Shown piece by piece: positions 9,079 through 19,906 of a DNA stretch of 64,000 nucleotides (positions are counted from its first letter, which is position 1; the number at the start of each line of letters is the position of its first letter). The translations under genes and the position numbers were made by a program. This stretch comes from Gammaproteobacteria bacterium (GTDB lineage Bacteria; Pseudomonadota; Gammaproteobacteria; Burkholderiales; Gallionellaceae). The stretch spans positions 124,001 through 188,000 of the forward strand of contig JAHJBC010000001.1 in assembly GCA_018813765.1 (NCBI GenBank), in the 5' to 3' direction. The notes under the pieces are model-generated. The model did not search any database. It was not told the origin of the DNA and was given only the letters and a program-made list of their open reading frames with translations.

Positions 9079-11097
9079 TCACTCCTGTACACACACCCGG
9101 TTGCGCCCAGAGTATTTTGCCGCATACAAGGCCGCATCGGCACGCCTGAGCATGGCTGCCACACCGTCATCCTCCGCGACCAGGGCGGCAACTCCTATCG
9201 ATACCGAGAATGATATGGACACTTCCGGTTCAAGTTGCACTTCCGTTGCGGCGACAGCTTCCCGCAGCCGCTCCGCCGCTTCCCGCGCTTGCGCTCCGTT
9301 TGCTTCCGGCAACAAGATACAGAACTCTTCGCCGCCGATGCGGCCGATGATGTCGATCTCGCGCATCGTCTGACGGCAGACGTCGCTCAACCGTTGCAAA
9401 ACCGTGTCGCCCGAATGATGCCCATAGGTGTCGTTGATGGATTTGAAGTGATCCACATCCACCATCAGGATGGACAAAGGTTTGCCGTAACGTCTGGTAC
9501 GCACGATCTCCTGTTCGGCCAATTCGTAGAAATGACGCCTGTTGTTCAGCCCGGTCAGCGCATCGATTTGCGCCTGCCGTTCAAGTTCAAGCTCGAATTT
9601 CTTTCTTTCGGTGATGTCATGGAAGGCAACGACAATGCCCGCGGCTTTCTGCTCCTTGATGATCGCGGAGACGCTTACCGAGATTGGCAATGCCTGCCCG
9701 TTCTTGCACCTGAAGAATTCCTCCATCCCGCGGTAGGTGGTTCCGGTCTTTACCACCTGCAGCAGCTTGCAATCTGCCCTGTTGCATGACGAACCGTCTT
9801 CCCGGACATGCAGCAGACCATGCATGTCTCTGCCGAGGAGTTCGTGATCGTTGTAGCCCAGCAGGAGGCCGGCCTCCGGGTTTGCAAATGTGATCTGGCC
9901 GTTGTGGTCGGTAACCAGCAAGCCGTCGCTCATGGTGGTGGTGATCTCGCGCAGACGGGCCTCGTCTTCCTTCAACCGGCTTTGCGCCAGCATGCGGCTT
10001 AACCGGAAATAGGCGATCGCCAGCGATCCGAATGCAAGCAATAGGTAGATAACGCCGAACAGGATGCTTCTGGCCGTCCGGTTGTTTGCGGAACTACCGG
10101 CGAGCTCTTCATCCGAAGTGAACGAAACGATCTTCCATTTGTATTCACTCGCCGTCAGTTCCTGCTGGCTGGATGAGCGCGGCAGCGGAGAGCCGGTTGA
10201 GGAACGCTGTCCGGCCAGCAGCGGATATACCGTGGCATAAACGTACAGGCCCTTCTCGGTTTGCAGGGCGCCGCTCTCGCCGGCCGATATCGCGCTCCAT
10301 TCGGCGGCATGGTCTTGTCCGAACCTGCGCTCGGGTTTGCCCAGCATGAAACCCCATTCGTCTTCGCTCCTTGCACTGTTCAACCAGTATCCATCACGGT
10401 TGAGCAGCATGCCGCTGCTCGCATCGCTGCCGCGCATGGCCTCGCGAAAGTGGCCCAGCAGTTTTTCACCAAAATAATTGAGCAGGATGATCCCGCGCTT
10501 GCGTCCGGCGCTATCGAATACCGGGGTGCCGAAACGGATCATCGGCTTGTAGGGGATCTCCAACTGGTCGTGCTCGACGTTCAGGTCCATGGGCGAGACG
10601 AATATCTCGTTGCGCTCGAGCTTGTAACTGTCACGGAAAAAATAGCGTTCGGATTTGTCCTGCAACTGAGCGCGCGGCACGATGGACGGGCTGCCCGCAT
10701 TGAAATTGATGCGGATGATCTCGCGCCCGGTCGCATCCAGATAGCGCACCTGGTCGTAGCAGCCTTTGGCTCTGGCCATTTCAAGGAACAGATTGGCCAG
10801 ATCATCGGCTCGCCCTGCCCTGTTGTCGCCGTCCAGGTAATGGTGCAATGCGGGGGTGGCGGCAAGAAGTTGCAGGTCCGAGGCGACCGACGAAAAATCA
10901 TGCGTCACCAGGTTCTTCGCGATTTCGATGCGCGCCGCTTCCCTCACTTTGGCCCGATCAATCCGGTCCTGTGCGTCGAGATGCAGGCTGGTGACGATGG
11001 CGATCGAAAGGATTGCCGCTGCAGGCAGATAGATCAATACGAATTGCCGCAGCAATATGGAGCTGCGAATTCTCGCTGTAGTGCGCACAAGAAACAT
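9079..11097 (-). CDS. Cache-PAS-GGDEF diguanylate cyclase
   Basis: Two TM segments around periplasmic domain; PAS block; RIGGEEFCILLPE with RxxD I-site (REID) 5 residues upstream. Confidence 0.9.
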   Translation of the reverse strand: MFLVRTTARIRSSILLRQFVLIYLPAAAILSIAIVTSLHLDAQDRIDRAKVREAARIEIAKNLVTHDFSSVASDLQLLAATPALHHYLDGDNRAGRADDLANLFLEMARAKGCYDQVRYLDATGREIIRINFNAGSPSIVPRAQLQDKSERYFFRDSYKLERNEIFVSPMDLNVEHDQLEIPYKPMIRFGTPVFDSAGRKRGIILLNYFGEKLLGHFREAMRGSDASSGMLLNRDGYWLNSARSEDEWGFMLGKPERRFGQDHAAEWSAISAGESGALQTEKGLYVYATVYPLLAGQRSSTGSPLPRSSSQQELTASEYKWKIVSFTSDEELAGSSANNRTARSILFGVIYLLLAFGSLAIAYFRLSRMLAQSRLKEDEARLREITTTMSDGLLVTDHNGQITFANPEAGLLLGYNDHELLGRDMHGLLHVREDGSSCNRADCKLLQVVKTGTTYRGMEEFFRCKNGQALPISVSVSAIIKEQKAAGIVVAFHDITERKKFELELERQAQIDALTGLNNRRHFYELAEQEIVRTRRYGKPLSILMVDVDHFKSINDTYGHHSGDTVLQRLSDVCRQTMREIDIIGRIGGEEFCILLPEANGAQAREAAERLREAVAATEVQLEPEVSISFSVSIGVAALVAEDDGVAAMLRRADAALYAAKYSGRNRVCVQE

Positions 11098-11316
11098 ACT
11101 GTCCTCCGCTGCGTATCCGGCAGCTTTGTGATACGGGGATGGCCCTGCTCGACGACAAACTGCTTTGCCACAGGCTTCGAATCATTCCGGATATCATAAC
11201 CCAGGTGGCGAATCCGGACCGAATCCCGGAATCAGCATTGGGAGATGCCTCGCCATAGTTTCCTAGTACCATACATGCCCTGCTTGTACCCTCACCGCCC
11301 GCAACTGGAACACTGT

Positions 11317-11991
11317 ATGGATAATTACGATCACACCCCTTTTTATATGCGCAAAACTTTCGTCCAGTTCGTCGCGATGATGGCGCTGGCGGCTATCCTT
11401 GGCGGGTATCTGTTGTCGCAGCTGGTGTTGCGGATGAATGATCTGTCGGCACAGCGCAGCGTGCAGTTGCTGGAGATCGAGGAGTATTTGGATGACGCCG
11501 CCATCACGCTGGGGCAGCAGGTGCAGGAGTGGAAGAATCTGCTGCTGCGCACCGAGAGCCAGGAACTTCATGCCAGGCACATTGAAGCTTTCAAGGAATC
11601 CAGTGTCGGTGTGCAGTATGCGCTGCGCAATACCAAGCGGGCCATGCAGGAGATCGGCATGGATACGGCGGATATCGACAACCTGATCAACGAGCACAGG
11701 TCGCTTCTGGCCATCTATCTGCAGGCTTTCTCCAAGCTGGACCCCAATGATGCGAGCTCCATCGGCGAGGTGGACAGGCAGATCAGGGGGGTGGATCGCA
11801 AGCTGCAGACGAACATCACCACCGTGAAATCCGCCACTTCGAAGTTCGCGAAGAATCAGATGACCGGGAACTCGCCCGCCGAGAAGTACAGGCACCTGAT
11901 GTTCGGCATGCTGGTCGCGATGTGTCTGTTCCTGATGGCCTTGCTCGGATTCGCCCTTGCTTATCGTTATGTGCGGGTGCGCGGCGATTGA
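11317..11991 (+). CDS. membrane protein with coiled periplasmic sensor-like domain, no output domain
   Basis: TM-helical domain-TM architecture; MDNYDHTPFYMRKTFVQFVAMMALAAILGGYLL. Confidence 0.65.
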   Translation: MDNYDHTPFYMRKTFVQFVAMMALAAILGGYLLSQLVLRMNDLSAQRSVQLLEIEEYLDDAAITLGQQVQEWKNLLLRTESQELHARHIEAFKESSVGVQYALRNTKRAMQEIGMDTADIDNLINEHRSLLAIYLQAFSKLDPNDASSIGEVDRQIRGVDRKLQTNITTVKSATSKFAKNQMTGNSPAEKYRHLMFGMLVAMCLFLMALLGFALAYRYVRVRGD

Positions 11992-12067
11992 TTCTGGCGG
12001 ACGGCCGATCTTGAGCGCTCACGTCTGCTGGGCTGCGTGAAGCGACGTCTCTTGTTCTCAGACTGGA

Positions 12068-12946
12068 TCAACCCCTGACGATGAATTGCTCCAGCGCCGC
12101 CGCGACTTGCTCCGGCTGGTCGTGCTGGACGTTGTGGCCGGAGTCGTCGATCTTGACGACCTGTACGTTGGGGAAGCTTTCGATGCGGCTGCGGTATTCG
12201 TCGGGGTCGTTGCCGAAGCGCTGCTGCATGAAGCCCTGATCGGCGGCCAGTACCAGCACGGGCGCGGTGATCTTGCGCCACACTTCCTTGGCGTCTTCCG
12301 CGCGCCACGGGATGGGCGAGGGTATCTTGTGCCAGGGGTCGCAGGCCATCTCGATCTGTCCGTCTTCGCGCGTGCGGCTGACGCTGCGTGAAAGGAAGGC
12401 GGCCCTGCTCTCGCTCAGGCGCGGGTTGCTCGCCATCAGCCGGCGCGCCAGCGATGCGTGATCGGGATAGCTGCGTTGCCGCGGCTGCTCGCGTATCTCG
12501 TCCAGCCAACTCTTCATGGTGGTGGAAATTTCGGCGTCCTTCGCCGCCGGCTTCAGCCCAAGGAAATCCAGCATGACCAGTTGTGCGACGCGTTCGGGGC
12601 GCACACCCGCCACCATGGCGGCGATGTTGGCGCCCATGCTGTGCCCAACGATGCGTGCGGGTTCATCCTTCGAGTAGCGGTCGAGCAGACAGTCGAGGTC
12701 GGCGTAGTAATCGTGGAACCAGTAAGGCCGCGCCAGCCACTCCGATGCGCCGTAACCGCGCCAGTCTGGCGCAATGATGTGCCAGGGCTGCTTGAGTGCA
12801 TCGACGACGAACTGAAAGGTGGCGGACGAATCCATGCGGCCGTGCAGGAAGAACAGCACCGGCGCGTCGGCCGGGCCCCAGTGGCGGATGCAGTAGTTGA
12901 TGCCGCGTATGTTGACGGTTTCGGTTCGGGACGGGAGAAGAGGCAT
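12068..12946 (-). CDS. alpha/beta hydrolase
   Basis: FFLHGRMDSS, IAPDWRGYGAS, IVGHSMGANIA nucleophile elbow. Confidence 0.85.
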   Translation of the reverse strand: MPLLPSRTETVNIRGINYCIRHWGPADAPVLFFLHGRMDSSATFQFVVDALKQPWHIIAPDWRGYGASEWLARPYWFHDYYADLDCLLDRYSKDEPARIVGHSMGANIAAMVAGVRPERVAQLVMLDFLGLKPAAKDAEISTTMKSWLDEIREQPRQRSYPDHASLARRLMASNPRLSESRAAFLSRSVSRTREDGQIEMACDPWHKIPSPIPWRAEDAKEVWRKITAPVLVLAADQGFMQQRFGNDPDEYRSRIESFPNVQVVKIDDSGHNVQHDQPEQVAAALEQFIVRG

Positions 12947-12978
12947 GGCGATTAAACTTCCGGAATGTCCAGGCGCTG

Positions 12979-13545
12979 CTATTTGACGAGTTTTGAAAGT
13001 TTCTTGAAAGAATCGGTGCCGGCTATCTTGAGCAGCTGGAACATGACGGATTCGGTGCTGGTGGGCACTGCGCCGGCGAGCACCATGGCTTCGATCGCGG
13101 TCTGTTTGTTGTCGGGGCTGCGGCTCATCACGGCATCCTTGACCAGATGCACGTCGAAGCCTTCGCCCAGCAGTTCGATGACGGTCTGCAACACGCAGAC
13201 ATGGGTCTCCATGCCGCTGACGATGACCTGTGTTTTGCCGGTGGCCTTGAGTTGTTTGATGAAGTCGTCGTTGCCGCAGCAACTGAAGGTGAGTTTTTCG
13301 ATGCCGGGCGCGGCGGGCGCCCGTTGCCTCAGTTCGCCCAGTGTCGGACCCAGGCCTTTGACATATTGTTCGGTGAAGATGACCGGGAGCGCGAGTTCAT
13401 TCGCGCTCTCCAGCAGGATGCCGATGTTTCTGGTCAGCCGCTGCAGCGCGTTCTGGTCCATGGCGGCGCAGAGTCTTTCCTGCACGTCGATGACAAGCAG
13501 CACGGCTTTGGCCGGGTCCAGTAGGAATTTGTTTCGGACAGACAT
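12979..13545 (-). CDS. isochorismatase family hydrolase
   Basis: AVLLVIDVQERL, VIVSGMETHVCVLQTV. Confidence 0.9.
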   Translation of the reverse strand: MSVRNKFLLDPAKAVLLVIDVQERLCAAMDQNALQRLTRNIGILLESANELALPVIFTEQYVKGLGPTLGELRQRAPAAPGIEKLTFSCCGNDDFIKQLKATGKTQVIVSGMETHVCVLQTVIELLGEGFDVHLVKDAVMSRSPDNKQTAIEAMVLAGAVPTSTESVMFQLLKIAGTDSFKKLSKLVK

Positions 13546-13639
13546 GGTCGCTCCATTCGGTTTCGTCGATCTGAGACCGGATTATGAATGAAGGCGCGGC
13601 CGAATGGGATGGTTGAACGCGCCGGACAGGATGGCAGCC

Positions 13640-14302
13640 CTATCCGGGAACGAGCCGGTATACCTTGTGCTCGGCGCAGCTTGCTGCTCCCGCCTTGTCC
13701 CGCCCTGCTTCCGTTACGCTCTCGACATGGGCCAGTTCGATCTGGAAGTCTTTGCCATATAACGCGGCGATCTCGACGGAGATGCCCATGCGTACTTCCA
13801 GCATCTCGCCGGCTTCGGCATCCTCGACGGTCAGCAGGAACACTTTGCAGGCTGGCGGTAGTATTTTTTTCAGGTGGGCGACATAACGTCGGCGCAGGTC
13901 TTCCGGCAATGCGGTGAGCGCGGCGCGGTCGTAGACGACGTCGATGCTGCCCAGCTCGGCGCGGCTGGCGGTGAAGTAGTCGCCGCACAGGATGGCTATC
14001 TTTCCGCTTTGCCACAGGGTGAATCGCCCGACTGCGCGGCGGGTCGGCTGCATGTGGTTCTCGCGGAAGAATGCGCGCACCGCGACGGGACTCAGTTCCA
14101 GCCCGATCACTTCATGTCCTTGCTGCGCCAGCCAGATCATGTCCAGGCTTTTCCCGCACAAGGGTACGAATACCCGGCTGCCCGGCGCGAGGTCGAGTCC
14201 GCGCCAGAAGCGGGCAAGGAGCGGGCTGACTTCTGTCTGGTGAAAGTCGGTCTGCCGGTCACGCCAGCATTGCTGCCAGAGTGCGTTGTCGCGGCTGGTC
14301 AT
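13640..14302 (-). CDS. tpm: thiopurine S-methyltransferase
   Basis: WRDRQTDFHQTEVSPLL, VFVPLCGKSLDMIWLAQQGHEVIGLELS. Confidence 0.88.
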   Translation of the reverse strand: MTSRDNALWQQCWRDRQTDFHQTEVSPLLARFWRGLDLAPGSRVFVPLCGKSLDMIWLAQQGHEVIGLELSPVAVRAFFRENHMQPTRRAVGRFTLWQSGKIAILCGDYFTASRAELGSIDVVYDRAALTALPEDLRRRYVAHLKKILPPACKVFLLTVEDAEAGEMLEVRMGISVEIAALYGKDFQIELAHVESVTEAGRDKAGAASCAEHKVYRLVPG

Positions 14303-14516
14303 GGTTGTGCACGATTGGTTGCGGGCCTGGAATTCCAGGAGGGATCATGCGTAAGCCGTTAAGGGATGTTGAGTGGTTCAACCTGGTGCAGCGTAACACT
14401 TGTGCCAGCCAGATTGAAAAGATTGACGCAAGCCGTTGTTACGCATAGGCTTGGACATGGCAGAGATGTGCGCAAATGCTGTGCCGCCTGGAAAAGCATG
14501 TGAAAGGAGGTTAGCT

Positions 14517-14777
14517 ATGATCGACAGGGAAACCATTCTGAAGACCTTGCAATGCAACCCGATCGAGTATCCGAAGCTGCTCGAGAGCAAGTTTCCGCAT
14601 GTCTTGGAGAAGATCGTCTGTCTCTGGGGTTCGCCGGAAGCGGAGGGATATTTCACCGACCTGTTGCAGCCCAACGGTCGCGGCGGCGGCAGAATGGATC
14701 GCGACGGTTTTCCGGATCAGGTGTGGCAGGAGATACTGCATCTGAAGGTGCAGCACAGCAAATTGCACCCGGAATAG
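14517..14777 (+). CDS. small conserved hypothetical protein
   Basis: AAAGGAGGTTAGCT ribosome-binding site before ATG; 86 aa. Confidence 0.6.
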   Translation: MIDRETILKTLQCNPIEYPKLLESKFPHVLEKIVCLWGSPEAEGYFTDLLQPNGRGGGRMDRDGFPDQVWQEILHLKVQHSKLHPE

Positions 14778-14831
14778 GTCCTTCTGCATCCACCCATCGC
14801 GTCGTCCGGGTACTCTGGCGTCTCCAGCAGA

Positions 14832-15407
14832 TCAGGCGGTCGGCTTGAACTGCAGGGAGCAAGCCAGGATGCCCGCCACAAAATCATTGCCACTCTGCTC
14901 GGCGATCGCCCCCGGCAACAACTTGAAGCACACCAGCGTGGCGATGGCACTGCGAACCTTGTGATGCGCAGTCAGCTCCCATACGGCGTCGAACTCGCCC
15001 TGTTTGAAGACCATCTCGATACCCAGGCCGCTCCGGTTCGCCGACTCGGCAATCTGCATGCGCCCCATCTCGCCGCTGCTTTTCCCTTTCGCTTGGGCGA
15101 CAAAACCCGAATCGCCGGATGCAATGGAGACCTTCGAGGCATCGAAGGTCGTGTGTGCGGAGAAATAATTGAACAGCTTGTCGTCGAACTCCGTGTCGGA
15201 TTCGCCCTGCGCCTCGTGCTTGCCCGCACCGCCCAGAAATTCGAAATCGGCACTCGGTCTGTTCTCGGTGAGGCGTCGCACCAGGGCGACTTTCTCGCAG
15301 GTAAATTTCAGCGCCCGCTCGGACATCAGGCATGACTGGTCTTCGGACTTCCCCATGCTGTTAACGAGGAAGGAATCGAGCTTCAGTTCGAGGCGGACTT
15401 CAATCAT
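14832..15407 (-). CDS. hypothetical protein
   Basis: 191 aa ORF, start overlaps stop of the upstream methyltransferase gene. Confidence 0.6.
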   Translation of the reverse strand: MIEVRLELKLDSFLVNSMGKSEDQSCLMSERALKFTCEKVALVRRLTENRPSADFEFLGGAGKHEAQGESDTEFDDKLFNYFSAHTTFDASKVSIASGDSGFVAQAKGKSSGEMGRMQIAESANRSGLGIEMVFKQGEFDAVWELTAHHKVRSAIATLVCFKLLPGAIAEQSGNDFVAGILACSLQFKPTA

Positions 15408-16549
15408 TTTGGTCTGTTGCTCCCCGCCACGATCTTGTACTCAAACAACCTGCATTCGATCGCGCCGTTATAGAGTGGAATGCGCTTTGACGGCGTCAGG
15501 CGCATGAGCTTGGTGATGCGCAGGTCGGCGGTGAACAGGTAGGTGTCCCAGCCGCCGAATCTCTGTTTCAGCACGTTGCCCAGTTGCGGATACAGCTCGG
15601 CCAGTTCGTCCTCGTCTCCCATGCGTTCGCCGTAGGGCAGGTTGGCCACCAGGATGCCCTCTTTCTCGGGCGGCGATGCTTCGAGTGCGTTGCACTGTTT
15701 CAGATCCACGGTCTCGCGGATGCCCGCCTCTTCCAGATTTTGGTGCGCGGCCCTGAGCGCATCGCCGTAGAGGTCGCTGCCGTAGATGGGCAATTCGCAC
15801 ACCGGCTTCTGCGCGGCGATGGCGGCCTCGCGCATCGCGGCCCAGGCTTTGGCATCGAAGTTCTTCAGTTTCTCGAACGCGAATTTGCGCGCGATGCCGG
15901 GCATGATGTTGAGCGAGATCTGCGCAGCTTCGATCAGGAAGGTGCCGCTGCCGCACATCGGGTCCAGCAGCGGGATGCCGGGTCTCCAGCCGGTCATCAT
16001 CAGGATGCCCGCGGCAAGGTTCTCGCGCAGCGGCGCGATGTTGGTGTGGATGCGCACGCCACGCTTGTACAGCGCGTCGCCCGAGGTATCCAGATACAGC
16101 GTGAAGTTGTCACCCTCAAAGAAGGCGTGGATGCGCATGTCCGGATCGAGCTTGGCGACGCTGGGGCGCACGTTCTTCTCGGCGCGGAACTTGTCGCACA
16201 CGGCGTCCTTGATCTTGAGCGTGATGAATTCCAGGCTCTTCAACGGACACTTGATCGCGGTGACCTTGACCAGGATGGTGCAGCTCACATCGAACCAGCG
16301 CGTCCACGGCAGATCGTAAACGGCCTTGTAGACATCCTGCTCGTCGCGGAAGCGCGTGGCATCCTTCACGCGCCAGAGGATGCGCGAGGCAAGGCGGCTT
16401 TGCAGGTTGATGCGGTAGCAGGTCGGCCAGTCACCCGCGAATGCAATGCCGCCGGCGCTGATGCGCACGTCGGTGGCGCCGAACGAGCTCAGCTCTTCGG
16501 CGAGGAGCTTTTCCAGTCCGCGCGGGCAGGTGGCGAAGAAATCAGGCAT
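15404..16549 (-). CDS. THUMP-domain 23S rRNA (guanine-N2) methyltransferase, RlmL-like
   Basis: MPDFFATCPRGLEKLLAEEL, LLDPMCGSGTFLIEAA, VANLPYGERM. Confidence 0.9.
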   Translation of the reverse strand: MPDFFATCPRGLEKLLAEELSSFGATDVRISAGGIAFAGDWPTCYRINLQSRLASRILWRVKDATRFRDEQDVYKAVYDLPWTRWFDVSCTILVKVTAIKCPLKSLEFITLKIKDAVCDKFRAEKNVRPSVAKLDPDMRIHAFFEGDNFTLYLDTSGDALYKRGVRIHTNIAPLRENLAAGILMMTGWRPGIPLLDPMCGSGTFLIEAAQISLNIMPGIARKFAFEKLKNFDAKAWAAMREAAIAAQKPVCELPIYGSDLYGDALRAAHQNLEEAGIRETVDLKQCNALEASPPEKEGILVANLPYGERMGDEDELAELYPQLGNVLKQRFGGWDTYLFTADLRITKLMRLTPSKRIPLYNGAIECRLFEYKIVAGSNRPK

Positions 16550-16555
16550 ATCGGA

Positions 16556-16966
16556 TCAGAACGGTTGCACTTCAACAAGGATCAGCACGGCCAACAGCAC
16601 CAGCACCGGTACTTCATTGAAGAAGCGGAACCAGACATGGCTGCGGGTATTGCGGTCTTCGGCAAACACCTTCAGCAGATGGCCGCAATAAAAGTGATAG
16701 ACGACCAGCCCGGCGACCAGGGTGGTCTTCACGTGCAGCCAACCGCCAGTAAAATCGTAGGCGAACCACAACCACAGCCCGGTGATGACGGCGAGCGCGC
16801 CGATGGGCGTGACGAACTTGTACAGTTTGCGTTCCATCAGCTTCAGGCGATCGCGCACGGCCTGCTCTTCCGCCATCGCATGGTTGACGAAGATGCGCGG
16901 CAGGTAGAACAGACCGGCGAACCAGCTGACGACAAAGAAGATATGGAATGCTTTGAGCCACAACAT
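16556..16966 (-). CDS. hemJ: HemJ/CopD-like membrane protein (UPF0093)
   Basis: LWLKAFHIFFVVSWFAGLFYLPRIFVNHA. Confidence 0.85.
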   Translation of the reverse strand: MLWLKAFHIFFVVSWFAGLFYLPRIFVNHAMAEEQAVRDRLKLMERKLYKFVTPIGALAVITGLWLWFAYDFTGGWLHVKTTLVAGLVVYHFYCGHLLKVFAEDRNTRSHVWFRFFNEVPVLVLLAVLILVEVQPF

Positions 16967-16992
16967 GACAATTCTCCAAAACTTAATTTACT

Positions 16993-17109
16993 CGTCATTC
17001 CGGCGCAGGCCGGAATCCAGCAGTCATATATCCCGCGAAGCGGACAAAACCGAAAGGTCTGCTGCGCAGGCCTTCTTCTTACTGGATTCCGGCCTGCGCC
17101 GGAATGACG
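16993..17109. repeat. MITE-like element copy B, 28 bp perfect terminal inverted repeats
   Basis: Identical 28 bp ends to copy A; abuts stop codon at 17110. Confidence 0.9.
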
Positions 17110-17885
17110 TTACCTCGACAACCTGCGCCGGAACAACACCAGCGACACATAGAATGCGGTCAGCGCATATGCCAGCAGCACGCCGATGTGCAGCAGCGCC
17201 TGCGGAGGCACGGTGCCATTCATCAGCGGCCGGGCCAAGTCCACCGCGTGCGTCAGGGGCAACGCGCCTGCCACGATCTGGAACCCTTCCGGCAACTGGG
17301 TGACCGGAAAAAAGACGCCGCATAGTAGCATCATCGGGGTGATGACCAGCGTGAAGTAGTACATGAAGAAGTCGTACGCTGGCGCCAGCGCAGTCATGAT
17401 CAGGCCGATGGCGGCGAAGGCGAGACCGATCAGCAAAGCCAGCGGGATCATCCACAGCGACATCAGCGAATTCGACAGGCCGAGTATCCAGATCACCGCC
17501 AGCACCGCCGCGCCCGACATCAGACTTTTGGTCGCCGCCCACAGGATCTCCGACAGCACCACATCGTCCAGCGACACCGGCGTGTTCAAAATCGCTTCCC
17601 ATGTGCGTTGTTCGTGCATGCGCGCAAAGCCGGAATACAGCGCCTCGAAGCTGGCGCTGTTCATGGTGCTGTAGCACACCGTGCCCGCGGCGAGGAAAGC
17701 CATGTAGGACATGCCGCCCATCTCGGGCAGCAGGCTGCCGAGGCCGTAACCGAGACCGAGCATGTAGATCACCGGATCGGCGAGGTGTCCGAGGATGGAG
17801 GGCGCGGCGATCTTCTTCCACACCAGCCAGTGGCGGCGCCAGATGGGGAAGAAACGCAGGCTCAGCCGAGGCATTGCAAAGTGGT

Positions 17886-17889
<4 letters not shown>
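17110..17889 (-). CDS. ABC-2 type transporter permease, NodJ-like
   Basis: ABC-2 permease with 6 TM; start overlaps ATPase stop. Confidence 0.85.
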
Positions 17890-18800
<911 letters not shown>

Positions 18801-18819
18801 TCAATTAACCCCGCAACTC

Positions 18820-18945
18820 CGTCATTCCGGCGCAGGCCGGAATCCAGTAGTTAATAGATTTCCCGCGTAGTGGGACAACACCTTGGTCTTGTCCGCTTCG
18901 CGGGCTGATTATTTTGGCTGGATTCCGGCCTGCGCCGGAATGACG
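18820..18945. repeat. MITE-like element copy C, 28 bp perfect terminal inverted repeats
   Basis: Identical 28 bp ends to copies A and B. Confidence 0.9.
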
Positions 18946-18965
18946 GAGCAATATTATTTCAGGTG

Positions 18966-19595
18966 TCACAATTCCACTCCACTGAAATGCCGTTTCACGA
19001 TATCGCGCAACTGCGTCAATCGTCCATGAAAGAAATGCTCCGCCCCAGGCAACACCACGATGGGCAGGTGCTGCGGGCGCGCCCAGTCCAGCGCCTCGGC
19101 CAGCGGCACGACGTCGTCATGCTCGCCGTGGATGACCAGCGTATCGGGCGGTACCACGGGCATGTCGCCAGCCGTGAAACGACCGACGGCGGGTGCGGCC
19201 AGTACCAGATGCTGCGGCTTCAACCGTTGCGCGGCGCGCGCCGCAACGTAGCCGCCGAAGGAGAAACCCGAGAGCAGCAGCGGCAGTTCTTCGCCGAACT
19301 GTTCCTGCGCATAGCGCACCACGTCGACCATGTCCTGCTCTTCGCCGTCGCCGCCGGTGAATTCGCCCTCGCTCGCACCGACGCCGCGGAAGTTGAAACG
19401 CACGGCGACACAGCCCAGTTCGGCGAAGGCTTTGGCCAGCGTGACCGCGACCTTGTTGTCCATGTTGCCGCCCATGGTGGGCAGCGGGTGCGCCACCACC
19501 GCGAGCGCACAGGGAATGTCATCCGGCATGTGCACCAGCCCTTCGAGCTGGCCTGCCTTGCCTTCGACGCTGAATCTTTGCAATGCTGTCGCCAT
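18966..19595 (-). CDS. alpha/beta hydrolase (dienelactone hydrolase-like)
   Basis: VVAHPLPTMGGNMDNKV, LLLSGFSFGGYVAAR. Confidence 0.85.
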   Translation of the reverse strand: MATALQRFSVEGKAGQLEGLVHMPDDIPCALAVVAHPLPTMGGNMDNKVAVTLAKAFAELGCVAVRFNFRGVGASEGEFTGGDGEEQDMVDVVRYAQEQFGEELPLLLSGFSFGGYVAARAAQRLKPQHLVLAAPAVGRFTAGDMPVVPPDTLVIHGEHDDVVPLAEALDWARPQHLPIVVLPGAEHFFHGRLTQLRDIVKRHFSGVEL

Positions 19596-19906
19596 CAGAC
19601 CTTCAATCGTTCCACCACGCGCCCGTGGGTGAGGTGTTCTTCGATGATCTCGTCGAGGTCCTGCTGGTCGACATAGGTGTACCAGACCGCTTCGGGATAG
19701 ACCACCAGCACCGGACCGAGGTCGCAGCGCCCGAGGCAGCCCGCCGAGTTGATGCGGATGGTGTTCTGCTCGGTGGAGATGCCGAGCAGCTTGACCTTGT
19801 CCTTGACGTAGTCGCGCGCGGCCTTGGCGTTATGGTTGGCGCAACAGTCGTCGCCAGGTGCACGCTGGTTCTCGCAAAAGAACACATGTTTGCTGTAGAA
19901 ACTCAT
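19595..19906 (-). CDS. (2Fe-2S) ferredoxin domain protein (thioredoxin-like fold)
   Basis: HVFFCENQRAPGDDCCAN, INSAGCLGRCDLGPVLVVYPE. Confidence 0.88.
   Translation of the reverse strand: MSFYSKHVFFCENQRAPGDDCCANHNAKAARDYVKDKVKLLGISTEQNTIRINSAGCLGRCDLGPVLVVYPEAVWYTYVDQQDLDEIIEEHLTHGRVVERLKV

Noticed and set aside
15584-17107. 507-aa plus-strand ORF
   Set aside because: Shadow of the RlmL-like and HemJ genes and runs through MITE-like copy B; no recognisable domain.
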